Below, piece after piece: positions 1-10,730 of a stretch of 64,000 nt of DNA. The first letter of the stretch is position 1, and each line of letters starts with the position of its first letter. The position numbers and the translations under genes are program-made. This DNA is from Nepenthes gracilis (taxonomy: Eukaryota > Streptophyta > Magnoliopsida > Caryophyllales > Nepenthaceae), in contig BSYO01000009.1 in assembly GCA_033239525.1 (NCBI GenBank), forward strand, positions 19,675,299 to 19,739,298, written 5' to 3'. The notes below the pieces were generated by a model that was not told where the DNA came from, made no database searches, and saw only the letters and a program-made list of their open reading frames with translations.

Positions 1-820
1 GTACGAGGACTATCTCTTCATCCCGGAATCGTCAGAACATGGGAAAATGGGGCCAAGGCGACCGAGCACGCCAGCTCTGACGTCTCACTATTGCCAATGA
101 GCACGCATTCCCTACAACACGCTACCTCCACAGGAAACCATGGCGCTAAGAGCACGCTCAATCATTACGGAACTGACGTCACCTAGCACTCCAAATCAGC
201 AGAGTAGATGGCTGGCCTCCCAGCACACGCCAAATCAGCAGAGTAGATAGCTGGCCTCCAAGCACACGCCAAATTAGCAGAGTTGGTGGCTAGCTTTCCA
301 GCACACGCCAACGCCACGTGTCCCCATTTCAAGGACATATCCCCCCTATAAATACCTCATCTAAACGATTGAGAAAGGGGTTGAACTACTGGTATACCGC
401 GTGTACTCCGCGAGCAACATCTAAGAAAAAGAAAGAGAAAGAAAAAGAAAAATGGAGCAGGAGAGAAAGCTAGAAAAGAGAATAGCGAATAAGGTTCCCA
501 TGTGTTGCAATCCTGTGTGACTATCTAAATTGCCACTGTAATTATTTGTAACCTATTCTAAGTGTAGTGGAACCGTTTCGGACCCAGCGTCCCATCACCA
601 TGGTTTTTTCCCTTTCATTAAAGGAGGGATTTTCCATGTAAAATCCTCGTGCATTGTACCCTCCTCCCTTTTTTCTTCCTGTCGTGTCGTTCTCATTGAG
701 CTTAACGCAAAATCACCAGATCACTAGCGTGTTGCACGATTCCGTTTGAGCATACTAAAAGGAACCAAAAAACGAACTCAAACTTTCGTCGTACGGCGGT
801 CGGAATAGCAGGATGCAACA
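1..820 (+). mobile_element. LTR-like segment, left end cut by window
   Basis: The segment is clearly less AT-rich than the DNA to its right. It has a compact promoter layout: three 39-bp direct repeats at 191-307, a CACGTG G-box at 315-320 and a TATAAATA box at 347-354. About 470 bases of non-coding leader-like sequence follow, ending in TGCAACA at 814-820, where the sequence turns abruptly AT-rich. Tandem enhancer repeats, a TATA box and a ...CA end are what an LTR of a plant Ty3/gypsy element shows. No primer-binding site, coding remnant or second LTR copy is visible, so it may be a solo LTR, or the 3' LTR of an element that lies to the left. A plant gene promoter with a non-coding first exon is the alternative. 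Confidence 0.45.
191..307 (+). repeat. Three 39-bp tandem repeats
   Basis: Units start at 191, 230 and 269. Each runs from CCAAATCAGCAGAG to CAGCACACG. The first two are nearly identical and the third has several changes. They sit just upstream of the G-box and TATA box and could act as an enhancer of the LTR-like promoter. Confidence 0.85.
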
Positions 821-1783
821 CTTATAATATTGATTATAAACATATTTTATTTTCATTTTGTATTGAAATTTAATAGATTTGATAGAGTTTGATATTTTTC
901 ACTTATTTATCATGATTATCATCATCTTCTGTTCAACTGATTTTCTTTCTTTTTTTATTCTCTCTTATTTCGAATATGTTCTTCAACCTTCTAGTTAAAG
1001 AAATCCATAAGTGAAGTCCAAATCGGAGTCGCCATTATTTTTTTATTCTCTATTTGAGGTTTAGTGATTTTTAAGATATGTTAGTTGTTTTATGGCCGTC
1101 GAGAATTTATGTTGATGATTTTTACATCTGTTGCGTCTCTATTGCATCTCCGTTATTTGAGAAAGTCAAATTTTCTGCTCTTATATCTCTGTTGCAAACA
1201 CAGAAGTATCAACCAATAAAAACTAGATAAAACAAAGAAAAATTTCAAAGTGAGGGCAATCAGTTTGCAAAATTACATGGTACGCATAAGTTATAAATTT
1301 CAATGGACTGTTAGGTTATCTTAATATTGTCTACTTTCTCATTAAGGTAGTATTCTTTCTAGGAAGTTGTTTATGAACATTGTTCTAGTTGTGCTTAGTC
1401 AGTCTTAATTCAGTAGCATAAACCTCATATCTCTTATGTTTGTGCATTACTCATTACATGTCATTTTGTTTGGCTTTCCTCTTTGATAGCAGTTATTCAT
1501 TGTTTTCATCTTATCCAAACTACTTGCTAAAATCTGTCATGCTTTTTTCCCCCATGTTCAAACACTAGATTTCCTCCTTTCATGTCCAATTTAATGGTGA
1601 TCAAAGGATTTCTAATGGTTTACCAGGCAATGTGCTTTATTCTTAATACCTACTTGCGGGCATTTATTCTAATATAAGAATAGAATTGCATGCCACTCTG
1701 GTTTCTGGCCTTTATTTGCTTTTCTAGAATCTCCATATGTTTTTGTTTTAGTTTGCCATTTCTAAATTTGTGTGCCACTGTAG
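821..1783. other. Intergenic, nothing recognised
   Basis: AT-rich non-coding sequence with no recognisable protein similarity, RNA gene or repeat structure. Its last part, with a polypyrimidine run ending in CTGTAG at 1778-1783, looks like the intron end in front of the L10a-like exon. Confidence 0.6.
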
Positions 1784-1989
1784 GGAAGTTCCCTACGCTT
1801 GTTACCCACCAAGAGTCTCTGGAGGCTAAGGTCAATGAGACCAAGGCAACTGTGAAATTCCAACTGAAGAAGGTTCTTTGCATGGGAGTTGCTGTGGGGA
1901 ACTGCAGTAGGGAAGAGAAGCAGATATTTTAAAATGATCAGTTGAGTGTCAACTTCCTAGTCTAATTGTTGAAGAAAAATTGGCAAAAT
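1784..1989 (+). pseudogene. Broken exon of 60S ribosomal protein L10a (uL1)
   Basis: The translation reads [20 protein letters not shown], then [20 protein letters not shown]. This is the conserved C-terminal part of plant ribosomal protein L10a (uL1 family), a component of the cytosolic 60S stalk. The homology continues through QIF and SVNFLV to KKNWQN. It is broken by two in-frame TAA codons, one directly after QIF (about 1930) and one after NFLV (about 1962). Both look like single-base changes (a CAA codon, and a TCA codon). The segment starts after a CTGTAG acceptor and ends at a GTAAGT-type donor (1990), so it behaves like one exon of a genomic copy and not like a spliced, reverse-transcribed copy. 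I could not find the N-terminal exons or the last exon nearby. It is almost certainly a non-functional gene fragment. Confidence 0.85.
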
Positions 1990-4900
1990 GTAAGTTTCTT
2001 GTGGCTTCCTTACTCTACTGTTAATATTACAATAACTAATCCATTGGCAGTGATGTGACTGATCATTTGGTCATGACAGAGTTAGGATTTTCCGATGAAG
2101 ATATCCAACGCCCGTTTCATGAGTTCTGGGTTTCTTGAGCTGTCTAATTTTGCTCTTTGAAGCCTATTTTGTCAAGGCTAGGCTAAAATGCCGCGGTAAC
2201 ATTTTATCCTCCCTAAAGCCTGCATGCTTGAAGGCGTTGGCAACAGGAAGGATAAGGTGGTATGTCTGTCATCATTTTTTTAGTCTATTTTCTCTGGATT
2301 ATTTAACTGTTATCCTTGTAGAATAAGATTCATCAAATATGCATCTACATGAAATGTAAGGAAACTTCAATATAATTATTTGTAGCTGTAAAACCAACAT
2401 CTATATCAGCCACACATCACAGGCTATATTCCGATTGCTTAATCTCATCCATTGCCTCATTTATTTGTCTTAATCTCAAGCTTATCATTCATCGTTTTAA
2501 GTTATCAAAGATGTATTGCAATTCAGCTATCGCAAATATCTCTCCATTTGTTTTTCCATCTATTTTAGTTTCTCCTTGTCTCTAGTTCCTACACCATATT
2601 CATGAATCTCTGCAATCCTTTTGAATCTCAGGGTCTTCTGTTCATTTTCTCCTTGGTCAGCTACCTGAGCATTATCAATGGCCAAAATTATGTCATTCAA
2701 ACTCAATTTGAGGTTTATTCTTGTTTGGCTTTGGTTTTGATTCTTCTGGAACTCCCTTTTACATCGTGATGCAACCCTAATACACAGCACTCGTATATAA
2801 AAGGTGAATAGCCGACTAAATTAACTTACTAATGCGGGCAGAAGTGATGCACTTCAACTGGACAGAATTATCATCAATAAGTTCAATCCAAAACTGGGAT
2901 CAGATTTCATTTTCAATCAAATGGTGCTATGATTTTTTCTACTAGCTGCCATTTTTGACCTTTGATTTTGGTAAATCTTGTTAAAAACCTTCGGTGGATA
3001 TGATCCAAACAATTGGTGCTTGTTTTATCCATCCATCAGAGCTTTCCATCGTCGGATAATATCCATTGCTGTGCAGCGATAGCTTGTGAATAAATTTGGC
3101 CACGGAGCAAAATTTCCTATTTTGACAACTATCTTTTTGTTTCATGTATGTATAAAATATGTTCTATTGACAAAATATCTAATCTCTTTTGACACCGACT
3201 TATTGACAAAATATCTAATCTCTCTTGATACTGACCATTTTTTATGTACCCAAGTTAATTAAAGATTCAACTTGTTGTTTGTCGCTATCTCTAAAGGTCA
3301 ATCAGAGCCTTAATCTCATGCCAATGACAAGCTCTAGGCTGTTTTTGGTTCGCCATACATTGGGTCGATTGGCAAGTGAGGAGGAAATTGTTATATTTTG
3401 ATGGTGTGTATTAGCATTTGTATCACTAAAGAGGAAGTAATTGTTTTGCTTTTTATATGCTCTGTTGCTCTATGAGATGATTGTCTTAGAGGAAGTTGCT
3501 TGAATTCTTTCTCTTTTATTTAGAATTTTTATGTTGTGTAAAGCTAAGACCTCGAGTGTATTAGAGGTCATGTTCTTTCATTCGTCTTGGGGATGAGGCT
3601 CTAGATAAACCTGATCTCTGTACCGGCACAGTTCATTAGAGCTGAGAAAACTGTGAGAGCAAAAAACTGCTTGAAAGGGCTGCTCATGTGGAAAAGGAAA
3701 TGAGACATGGTCAAGTTGAGCTCATGTATGTACTCTGATATATCAAATAAATAGAAGTGGAACCTCTCTCAAGTGCCTGTAGCTTACTGCCCTTTGAAAT
3801 GTTTGTAGGAATTCTGAAAACTACATTCGCCATCTCACTAATTCCATTTACCGGGTTGAAGACCAAGCAGCGGGTACACATTTCTGAACCTTTAAAAAAA
3901 AAAATTAAAGCATGGCAGCAGGTCATCATCCACTCTCATCCGAATATGTAGGCTTTACTTTTATGCAGCAATTCCTCCTTGGCGCCTGATCATTTTATTT
4001 TGTCATACTGCAGAGAAAACAAATGTGAATTATAGCTTTGGCCAAGGTTTCTTTTGTGCGCGTCCCTTCATGATAACCCAACTTGGTTTGGGAAACAAAT
4101 TTGATTGCAATGAAATTATAGTACCCTCTGGGTTGCATCAGAATCATTTTCCCCTGCTTCTTATTGATTTTTTCCCCTTTTTCGAACATTTGTAAAATAG
4201 ATTTGGTTTGGCTCATCGTAATCTTTAACCTGTGCTAATTTAACACTTCGTCGCATTTTAATGTCGCTGTGCATGCATTCCTACCGCTCGTTGTAGATTT
4301 AAATGGCTTCAACAAAAAGTTTTATAGAGGATCAACTCAAGTAATATCAGTTGCAACTTCAAAATACACATAGATAACACACACTAAACCAACATCAACT
4401 CATAGATGACAGATCCAGTTGGATAGAGTACATAATTGATACATTCTTAACAAAAATTAAGCAATCGCTACTACATACCATTCTCTGCCTCTACTACTCA
4501 GCCATTGTCCACTTTTTGTTTCAGCATTTTCAATTAAATGATTTACATTTTCAATTATACTTTAGCATAACACAAGTAATTATTTGCAAGATCATGAAAA
4601 CATAAATAACCAAATGAATAACAAAAGTATCTAATGAGCGAATGGTGGTTCAACATTGAAGTTTTAGGTAATCAGCTTGGCACAATTGCCTAGATCTTTT
4701 AATGAATAAGCAAATGAATAATGAATGATAACTGTGTACTTTACATGTTACTCATTGAAAGTGAAAATGGTAAGGTCGTTTGACAATAATAAAAAGCGAA
4801 CTCGTGATCAATCTAATAGGCCTGCTAGCGGAACTACGAGCCAATTTAAAGCCTTAAAGGGCCCACTGGCTTTCTCTTTCTCAACTAATCATGTGTTAAA

Positions 4901-6030
4901 ACAAGTGGAGGTTCTTTGTAAAAATATTATTTTTCATATTGTTTAGTTTATTCATAAGTATGATTAGATTATATTGAAATATTTAGAATTAAATAACTTA
5001 TTATCCATAACAGTCGAATATTTACAAAAATAAAAGACCAGATTAGATAATCTCAGCATTCATTTGAGGCATATTTGTTAGTTCAAGTTTAGGTTGTAAA
5101 CTTTAAATTTTGAATGCTTAATGCATGAATCAGCTGATTGCTATCTTAATTTTTTGATCTGATTGACATTTTGAATTATTTGTTGATTAAACCCTCAATG
5201 GTACTTAACAGCCTTTGAGTTGTGTGAATTATTTTGATTTGATAATTAGGTTATAAACTCTAATTAGTGTTTTGGGCAAAGTGTCAGGGTCTTAGCAGCC
5301 TCTACTTTCATCTAAGACTAACATTGTGAGGATGAGCAGCATGAACCAGAGTGTTAATCAAAGTATTGGTATGAAGAAGCTGCATTCGAGTTCTCAGGAG
5401 CATGGATTAGCCAGGACATGAAAATGGGTTCTTTTTTCGGTGGGCCTTCTTTAACCTCATCAGTTTCTAAGAGAACTCAGCATCTTCAGCTTGCCAAATG
5501 TATCATGCATTTGGCAAATGCTATATTTAATGAAAGGGGATATCATTAAATGTTACATTTAACGTATTCGGTTTGAATAGTGCCAATTATATATTTATTA
5601 TTCTATCTCATCATTTATGTTGTTCAGTTATTAATTAGTTATTCACCATGTCTTTATATTTGCAGGCTCTGGAGTAGGCCAAGAAAGAATTCAGCTTTTT
5701 GTTGCGGTCTTCTTCAGAACAAAATGCCGACGGCGACAAAGTTGTGGTCTTCTTTAGTTCTGGGATCTCAACAATTCCGGTCTTCAGCTTGCCAAATGCA
5801 TCTTCAGTTTCTAAGCGCATCAATAAATGCGATTTAGGGGTCGTGGAAGATTTCATCCACAAATGATGTTGGCTTGGTGGAAGATTTCAAGCTTCAGGGC
5901 ATCCTGAAATTTTAGCTTCAGAAACTTCAGAGCATGCATTTAGCTGAAATTTGACGGACATATTCTCCAACCAAAAGATGGATGGAACCTGGAAGACAAT
6001 TTTTCTTTTTATAATAGCTCTTCTTATTAT
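1990..6030. other. Intergenic, no gene recognised
   Basis: AT-rich sequence with only short shadow reading frames. One detail is that the motif CTTCAGCTTGCCAAATG occurs twice (about 5488 and 5786), each time close to TCAGTTTCTAAG (about 5459 and 5808). This suggests an old local duplication in 5450-5820. The first copy also forms a small palindrome, GCCAAATG with CATTTGGC. No recognised domain or RNA. Confidence 0.5.
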
Positions 6031-6034
6031 ATTG

Positions 6035-6443
6035 CATGGCGGAATTTTTTTTAAAATTATTGTAAAATAATTTTATTTTATTATATAAAATTCATTTGTA
6101 TTTTTTATTCATATAAATTTAATATTTGTGTTAAAATTTTATCAAATTATATACTTTTTATGATAATTATTTATCATTAAATATAATATTTAGTGACATT
6201 AAAAATATATTTTAGTGATAAAATTATTTTATCACTAAAAAATGTTATTTAGTGATAATTTATTTTTTGTCACTAAAATAATCTTTTAGTGGCAAAATAA
6301 AAATTCGTCATTAAAGGTTTAATGACAAATTTTTAGCGACGATTTAGTGATAAAATTATATTTTGACATTAAAACTTTTAGTGATAAAATTATAATCATC
6401 AATGATAAATTATTTTGTCACTAAATATTAATATTATTGTAGT
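6035..6443. mobile_element. CACTA-like transposon end or MITE with TTTAGTGAC subterminal repeats
   Basis: Between 6189 and 6430 the words TTAGTGA(C/T)AAAATTAT and their reverse complement (GTCACTAAA) recur about ten times in both orientations. The right edge reads TATTATTGTAGT (to 6443). Its reverse complement, ACTACAATAATA, resembles the CACTACAA-type ends of plant CACTA elements, which carry just such dense subterminal repeats. The left end is not clear and there is no transposase. Probably a small non-autonomous copy. Confidence 0.5.
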
Positions 6444-7540
6444 TATGCTATTATTTGAAAAAATAAGAAAAAGACATATTAGAAGTTAAAAAATAAAGAT
6501 ATATTTTTTTATGAGTAAATATTTAAAACTATTCATACTTCAATAAATTTTTCAATTTGGTTATACATAAATAATTATAAAAAACTGATTAATATATATT
6601 ATAATATGTTATAATATATTATATAAAAATTAATATTTGAATATATTATCTGCAGGTTAAAAGTAACATTCGATTATATTTATAGAGTAATATTTATTAC
6701 AGCCTACTTTTGGATCTTGAATAATAGTCTATAGCTCTTGATTGTATAAAAATATATATATAACTCAAATTTTAATTATTTACCTTTTTTCTGATAATGC
6801 TATCATTGATATTTTATTCATATATTTTAGATATATTTTAAGCATATCACATATTTTATGTGTTATGAATAAATTATTAGTTTAGATCATGCATGATAAG
6901 TTCTAAATTTTATACTAATTATGTTTCTAATGATCTAGTCATAATATATTATAACATATTTTTAATAAATATATATATTTATATATAAAAATTATAAATC
7001 TCATTAAATAATTAACTCATTATAACTTTAATTTTTATTAGCATTTTAAAGGATTCGGGATATACTTATAGGTGACTGAATTTAAGGGAAAAGCTATTTA
7101 AAGATTAAAATTAGGACATTGAGTCAAGATGATTTATTATATTTTAAAATAATAGATTTAGAATTATTATTTTATTACTATTTATTTGCACTATAAAATT
7201 GAAAATATGGCAATATATTTGTTCACAATCTAATTTAATTTTGGTCTAATAATTCATTTAAATCATGAATTTTTTTCTTACTGTAATATTATAATTATGT
7301 GTCAAGGTTTTATATGGTTGATAATTGAAGATACTTTTAGATATAAGATTTAGGTTTTATGATTTGACTTGTCATTTTATTTTAATTATTTATCAGTATT
7401 TATCGTTTTTCATATTTGCATCCTAAAGTTTTTATTTGAGTTTTGATTGATGGATAATTAAATAAATTTAAATAATTAATGATTAATAATTAATTTAATC
7501 AAGTATTGAGATTTGGATGTGACAAATACTACGATACACA
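6444..7540. other. AT-rich intergenic
   Basis: Very AT-rich sequence without coding potential. I see no further structure in it. Confidence 0.6.
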
Positions 7541-8140
7541 TATTAAAAAAAATTAATTTTACCTATTTAAACTGGTTCACCAAATAAAAAATATTAATAC
7601 TCAACTCAATTTTTATATTATTCTATTTTGAAATATAATTATTATATTTTCTTCTTATTTCATTTAATTAACCAAATTTAGCTTTTGAGAATTTGATTTT
7701 CCATCAATATTTGGCTTTCTTTGGCTGATTAGTTGTTGAAAATTCAGTATTATCACTGATTGTTAAAATACTATTGAGTTATTGTTATTATTCTTGATAT
7801 TGAGGATGAAAAAAGGAACATTTTGTTAGAATATTGTTTTTTGTAATGTATAGAAAAAAAATTATTTTATATGATTTTTTTAATTATTGTGTTTGCTATT
7901 GTTGTAATAAAAACATTAAAAAATTAATTTTTAATTTAATTTTATTTATTTTAAGTGGTTAACTAACTAGAAAATATTAAATTTAAAATTTGTTTTTATA
8001 TTATTTTATTTTTAAAATATAATACTTATATTTCTATTTGATTCTATTCAAGTAATCAAATGCATCATTATTCATTAGCAGGCTTTCCTGGGCTAATTAG
8101 TTGTTAAACATTTAGTATTATTTTTGACTGTTTTTTGTAC

Positions 8141-8529
8141 CATAACGGTATGTTTGGTTGTTGGAATAGAATAATTATTTCAGGGAATAAAAAAAGGATG
8201 ATAATAGAGTTAAAATTATTTTTCTTATATTTGGTTGTTGAAATAAAATAAGGTAAAAATTAGTATTTTATTGTTTAGTTTGTAGAATAGTATGAGAAAT
8301 AATGTGAAAATAGTAATAATAATAATGATGATAATAGTAATAATAATAATAATGATAATAGTAATAATAATAATATGTAATAATAATAATAATAATAAAT
8401 AATAATAATAATAATAATAAACAAAATAATAATAATAATATGTAATAAATATATCTAACAACAACAACAACAATAATAATAATAATACAAAATAATAATA
8501 CCTAATATTTAATAATAACAATAATAAAC

Positions 8530-8562
<33 letters not shown>

Positions 8563-8800
8563 TGTAATAATAATAATACTTAATAAATAATAATAATGAT
8601 AATAATAATAATAATATGTAATAATAAAATAAAATAATAATAATAATACGTAGAAATTATTATTTTCACATTTGTGGGAATAATAATTTTCATGGAATAA
8701 TAATTTTCATCCTACCACTAATTAAACGGATAAATTTTTATTCCCGTGAAAATAAAAATTTCATTTTCCCTCAATTTCTACAACCAAACAAGGGGTTAGG
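8141..8800. mobile_element. MITE with about 20-bp terminal inverted repeats
   Basis: The left end reads CATAACGGTATGTTTGGTTG. The reverse complement of the right end reads CCTAACCCCTTGTTTGGTTG. Both continue into a similar GAAT/AAAT word. GTAC flanks both sides (8137-8140 and 8801-8804), which suggests a short 3-4 bp target duplication. The matching position in the neighbouring duplicated copy (about 7760-7775) has a single TAC, which looks like an empty site. There is no transposase. The centre is filled by a TAA microsatellite. The superfamily is not certain. Confidence 0.65.
8311..8649. repeat. Imperfect TAA/ATT microsatellite
   Basis: About 340 bp of TAA-type trinucleotide repeats, interrupted by GAT, AAC, TATG and TAG words. 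It lies inside the MITE. The open frames read through it are low-complexity artefacts. Confidence 0.95.
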
Positions 8801-8880
8801 GTACTATTAAGTTATTGTTATTGATATTGAATATTAAAATGACATGTTGTTATAGTATTTTGAAGTATTATTATTGAATA

Positions 8881-9430
8881 TTAATTAATTAATAAAAATA
8901 TCTCCTATTCTATTTGATTATTTAATATGTTTTATTTTTAAAATTGATATAAAATTAATAACAAAATTACAAAAGATTAAGTATATTTTATTACAATAAT
9001 ATCTTAATAGCTATACAAACAAGTAACCCAACTGTCGACATTAAATATGTTATAGTTGCATGAGAGTGAAACTACTAATATAAATACTTTAAACAACATA
9101 TCTTAATATTTAAAATATTTTCATGAGAAATTAAAAAATAATTATGATAGAAAATAAATATTAAATAACAATAATAAATATATTTTAGTTATTTTACAAA
9201 TAACAATAACAGAAATTTACAAAAAAAAATCAAAATTTTAAACTTTTTAAAATATATTGTTATTTTTATTAATAAAAATAATATTTTTTAATAAGCAAAT
9301 AAGTTTCTGACTGGTTCTATACCCTAATATATCTGCCAACTGGCCGGCCAATATGTCCTTAGTCAATCTCTATTAGTAAAAGAAAAGAAAAAGAAAATTA
9401 TCAGCCACCCACCACCCCCTTCCACTTGTC
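8881..9430. other. AT-rich upstream region of the first lipid transfer gene
   Basis: AT-rich sequence up to about 9300, then a less AT-rich promoter-like part (CCACCCACCACCCCCTTCCAC at about 9406-9426, given here only as a landmark) just before the TATA box. No coding sequence. Confidence 0.55.
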
Positions 9431-9438
9431 TATTTAAA
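9431..9438 (+). promoter_or_regulatory. TATA box of first lipid transfer gene
   Basis: TATTTAAA lies 124 bp upstream of the ATG at 9555. This is a normal distance for a plant promoter with a leader of about 90 nt. No other TATA-like word is better placed. Confidence 0.6.
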
Positions 9439-9554
9439 GCATGGTTTGGCTAGCCATGGCTGCCAGACACACAAGCTCTCACACTTGGACAACCATTAGT
9501 GGGTTCGACAAGTTCACCAGTTTCCTGCGGAACCGCCTTAGTGATTAGTCTAGC

Positions 9555-10549
9555 ATGTCTAGTCCATCACTGCTGCTAAAGCTGTCCTTCGTGGTGGCCA
9601 TGGCCCTGGCCGTGGTGGTGGTAACACCGCCGGCGGATGCGGCCATAAGCTGCAGTGCGGTGGTGGGGGATCTCCGACCATGCCTTGGATACTTGACTGG
9701 TTCTTCAGGGACGGTGCCTCCTGGTTGCTGCACAGGGATAAAGACCCTTAACAGCGCCGCCAAGACCACCCCTGACCGTCAAGCTGCGTGCAGTTGCTTG
9801 AAGAATCTCGCCTCGAGTTTGGGCAGTGGAACTGTTACCAAAGCCGCCGGCTTACCTGGCAAATGCGGGGTTAGTGTTGGCTATCCCATCAGCCCTTCTA
9901 CGGACTGCAGCAAGTTAGTCTCTCTCCTCCACGCTGTCTTTTTCCTTTAATTTCATTGGACGGAGATTTTATCTCCAATGAAAATTTTTCAAAATTTGGG
10001 TAGGAAAACAAATCCGAGTTTTTTTTTTTTTTTTTTGGGGGGGTATTAATTTTGAAAATTTGAAACGAATAATATTACAAATTTTAGGGTTTTGATTCAG
10101 ACTTTATTACGGTTTTCAATTTTAAGATTATTTAACTATATATATGTTTATTTAAATATAACATCATATATTATTAAAAAAAGTTAATGTTGTCTCCAAA
10201 ATATCTATAACCAATTAATCTGTATATATATATTTATAATAGATTTGATAATTTTTAATATTGTTTGAAAAAATTGTTAATAAATAATAAATAATGAAAA
10301 TAAATAATTAGCATAAAACAAGCAAAGCTGCTACTGAACCAACAAAAAAATGAAAAAAAAAAAGTGTAAAACGTGTCGTTGTGTGTGTGGCTGCCTCGCA
10401 AGCTAAAGGGAATTGACAAATCTGAGGTTGACGATCGGTTTACGTGCAAGCCTCAGTTTTAGAGTAACTTAATGATGTATTAAATCTCGACTAAATACTA
10501 ATTAACATGCTTTAATGGTGATGTGTGGCTGCGATGCAGGGTGAAGTGA
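9555..10549 (+). CDS. Non-specific lipid transfer protein, type 1 (two exons)
   Basis: Exons are 9555-9913 and 10540-10549. The donor is AA|GTTAGT and the acceptor GCGATGCAG|GG. The joined frame ends ...CSKVK and stop, giving 122 residues. Residues 1-29 form a signal peptide (hydrophobic core LLLKLSFVVAMALAVVVV, cut after ADA). The mature part of 93 residues has all eight cysteines of a type-1 LTP in the order C-X9-C-X14-CC-X19-C-X-C-X22-C-X13-C. The family usually has X13 in the second gap, so this copy has one extra residue there (SGSSGTVPPG-like loop). Such proteins form four disulfides around a hydrophobic tunnel that binds lipids and are exported to the cell wall and cuticle. The single intron just after the last cysteine is typical for the family. 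Without splicing, the frame reads into the intron (LVSLLHAVFFL). A homologous gene follows downstream in the same orientation. Confidence 0.93.
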
Positions 10550-10730
10550 GCTGATCGGATGCCACTGAAGTTATAGCCGTTGGATCTGGATCACTAGTAC
10601 AGTAAATTTTTATGATGTATGAATAAGACGGGAGAGTCCCTTCATTTTATCAATGATGGGGTCTTAATGTATTATTGTTAATGTATGATGGGCTACTGGA
10701 TGTTGCCTCTATTAATTATATTAATATTAA
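10550..10730 (+). other. Likely 3' untranslated region of first lipid transfer gene
   Basis: Less AT-rich sequence follows the stop. It contains AGAGTCCCTT, which recurs as GAGTCCCTTA in the 3' region of the second LTP gene (about 20004), supporting the assignment of both terminal exons. AATAAG (about 10621) is a possible weak polyadenylation signal. Confidence 0.5.

Larger units (their letters stand above)
7545..8880. repeat. Diverged tandem duplication, right copy interrupted by a MITE
   Basis: The sequence at about 7545-7870 recurs at about 7918-8140 and resumes at 8801-8880. Shared landmarks in the same order are AAATTAATTTT, a run near TATATTATT(C/T)TATTTT, TTTGGCTTTC or GGCTTTCCTGGG, (G/A)TTAGTTGTTGAAAA/TTAGTTGTTAAACA, and CTATT(G/A)AG/(A)GTTATTGTTATT. 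The right copy is split by an insertion of about 660 bp at 8141-8800, and the left copy preserves the uninterrupted site. The duplicated unit is about 330 bp with a period near 375 bp. No coding content is seen. Confidence 0.65.

Noticed and set aside
8225..8521. 98-residue minus-strand frame rich in tyrosine, leucine and isoleucine
   Set aside because: It is the translation of the TAA microsatellite, so low complexity and not a gene.
9545..9769. Minus-strand frame opposite the first LTP gene
   Set aside because: Shadow of the GC-rich LTP exon on the other strand; no domain.
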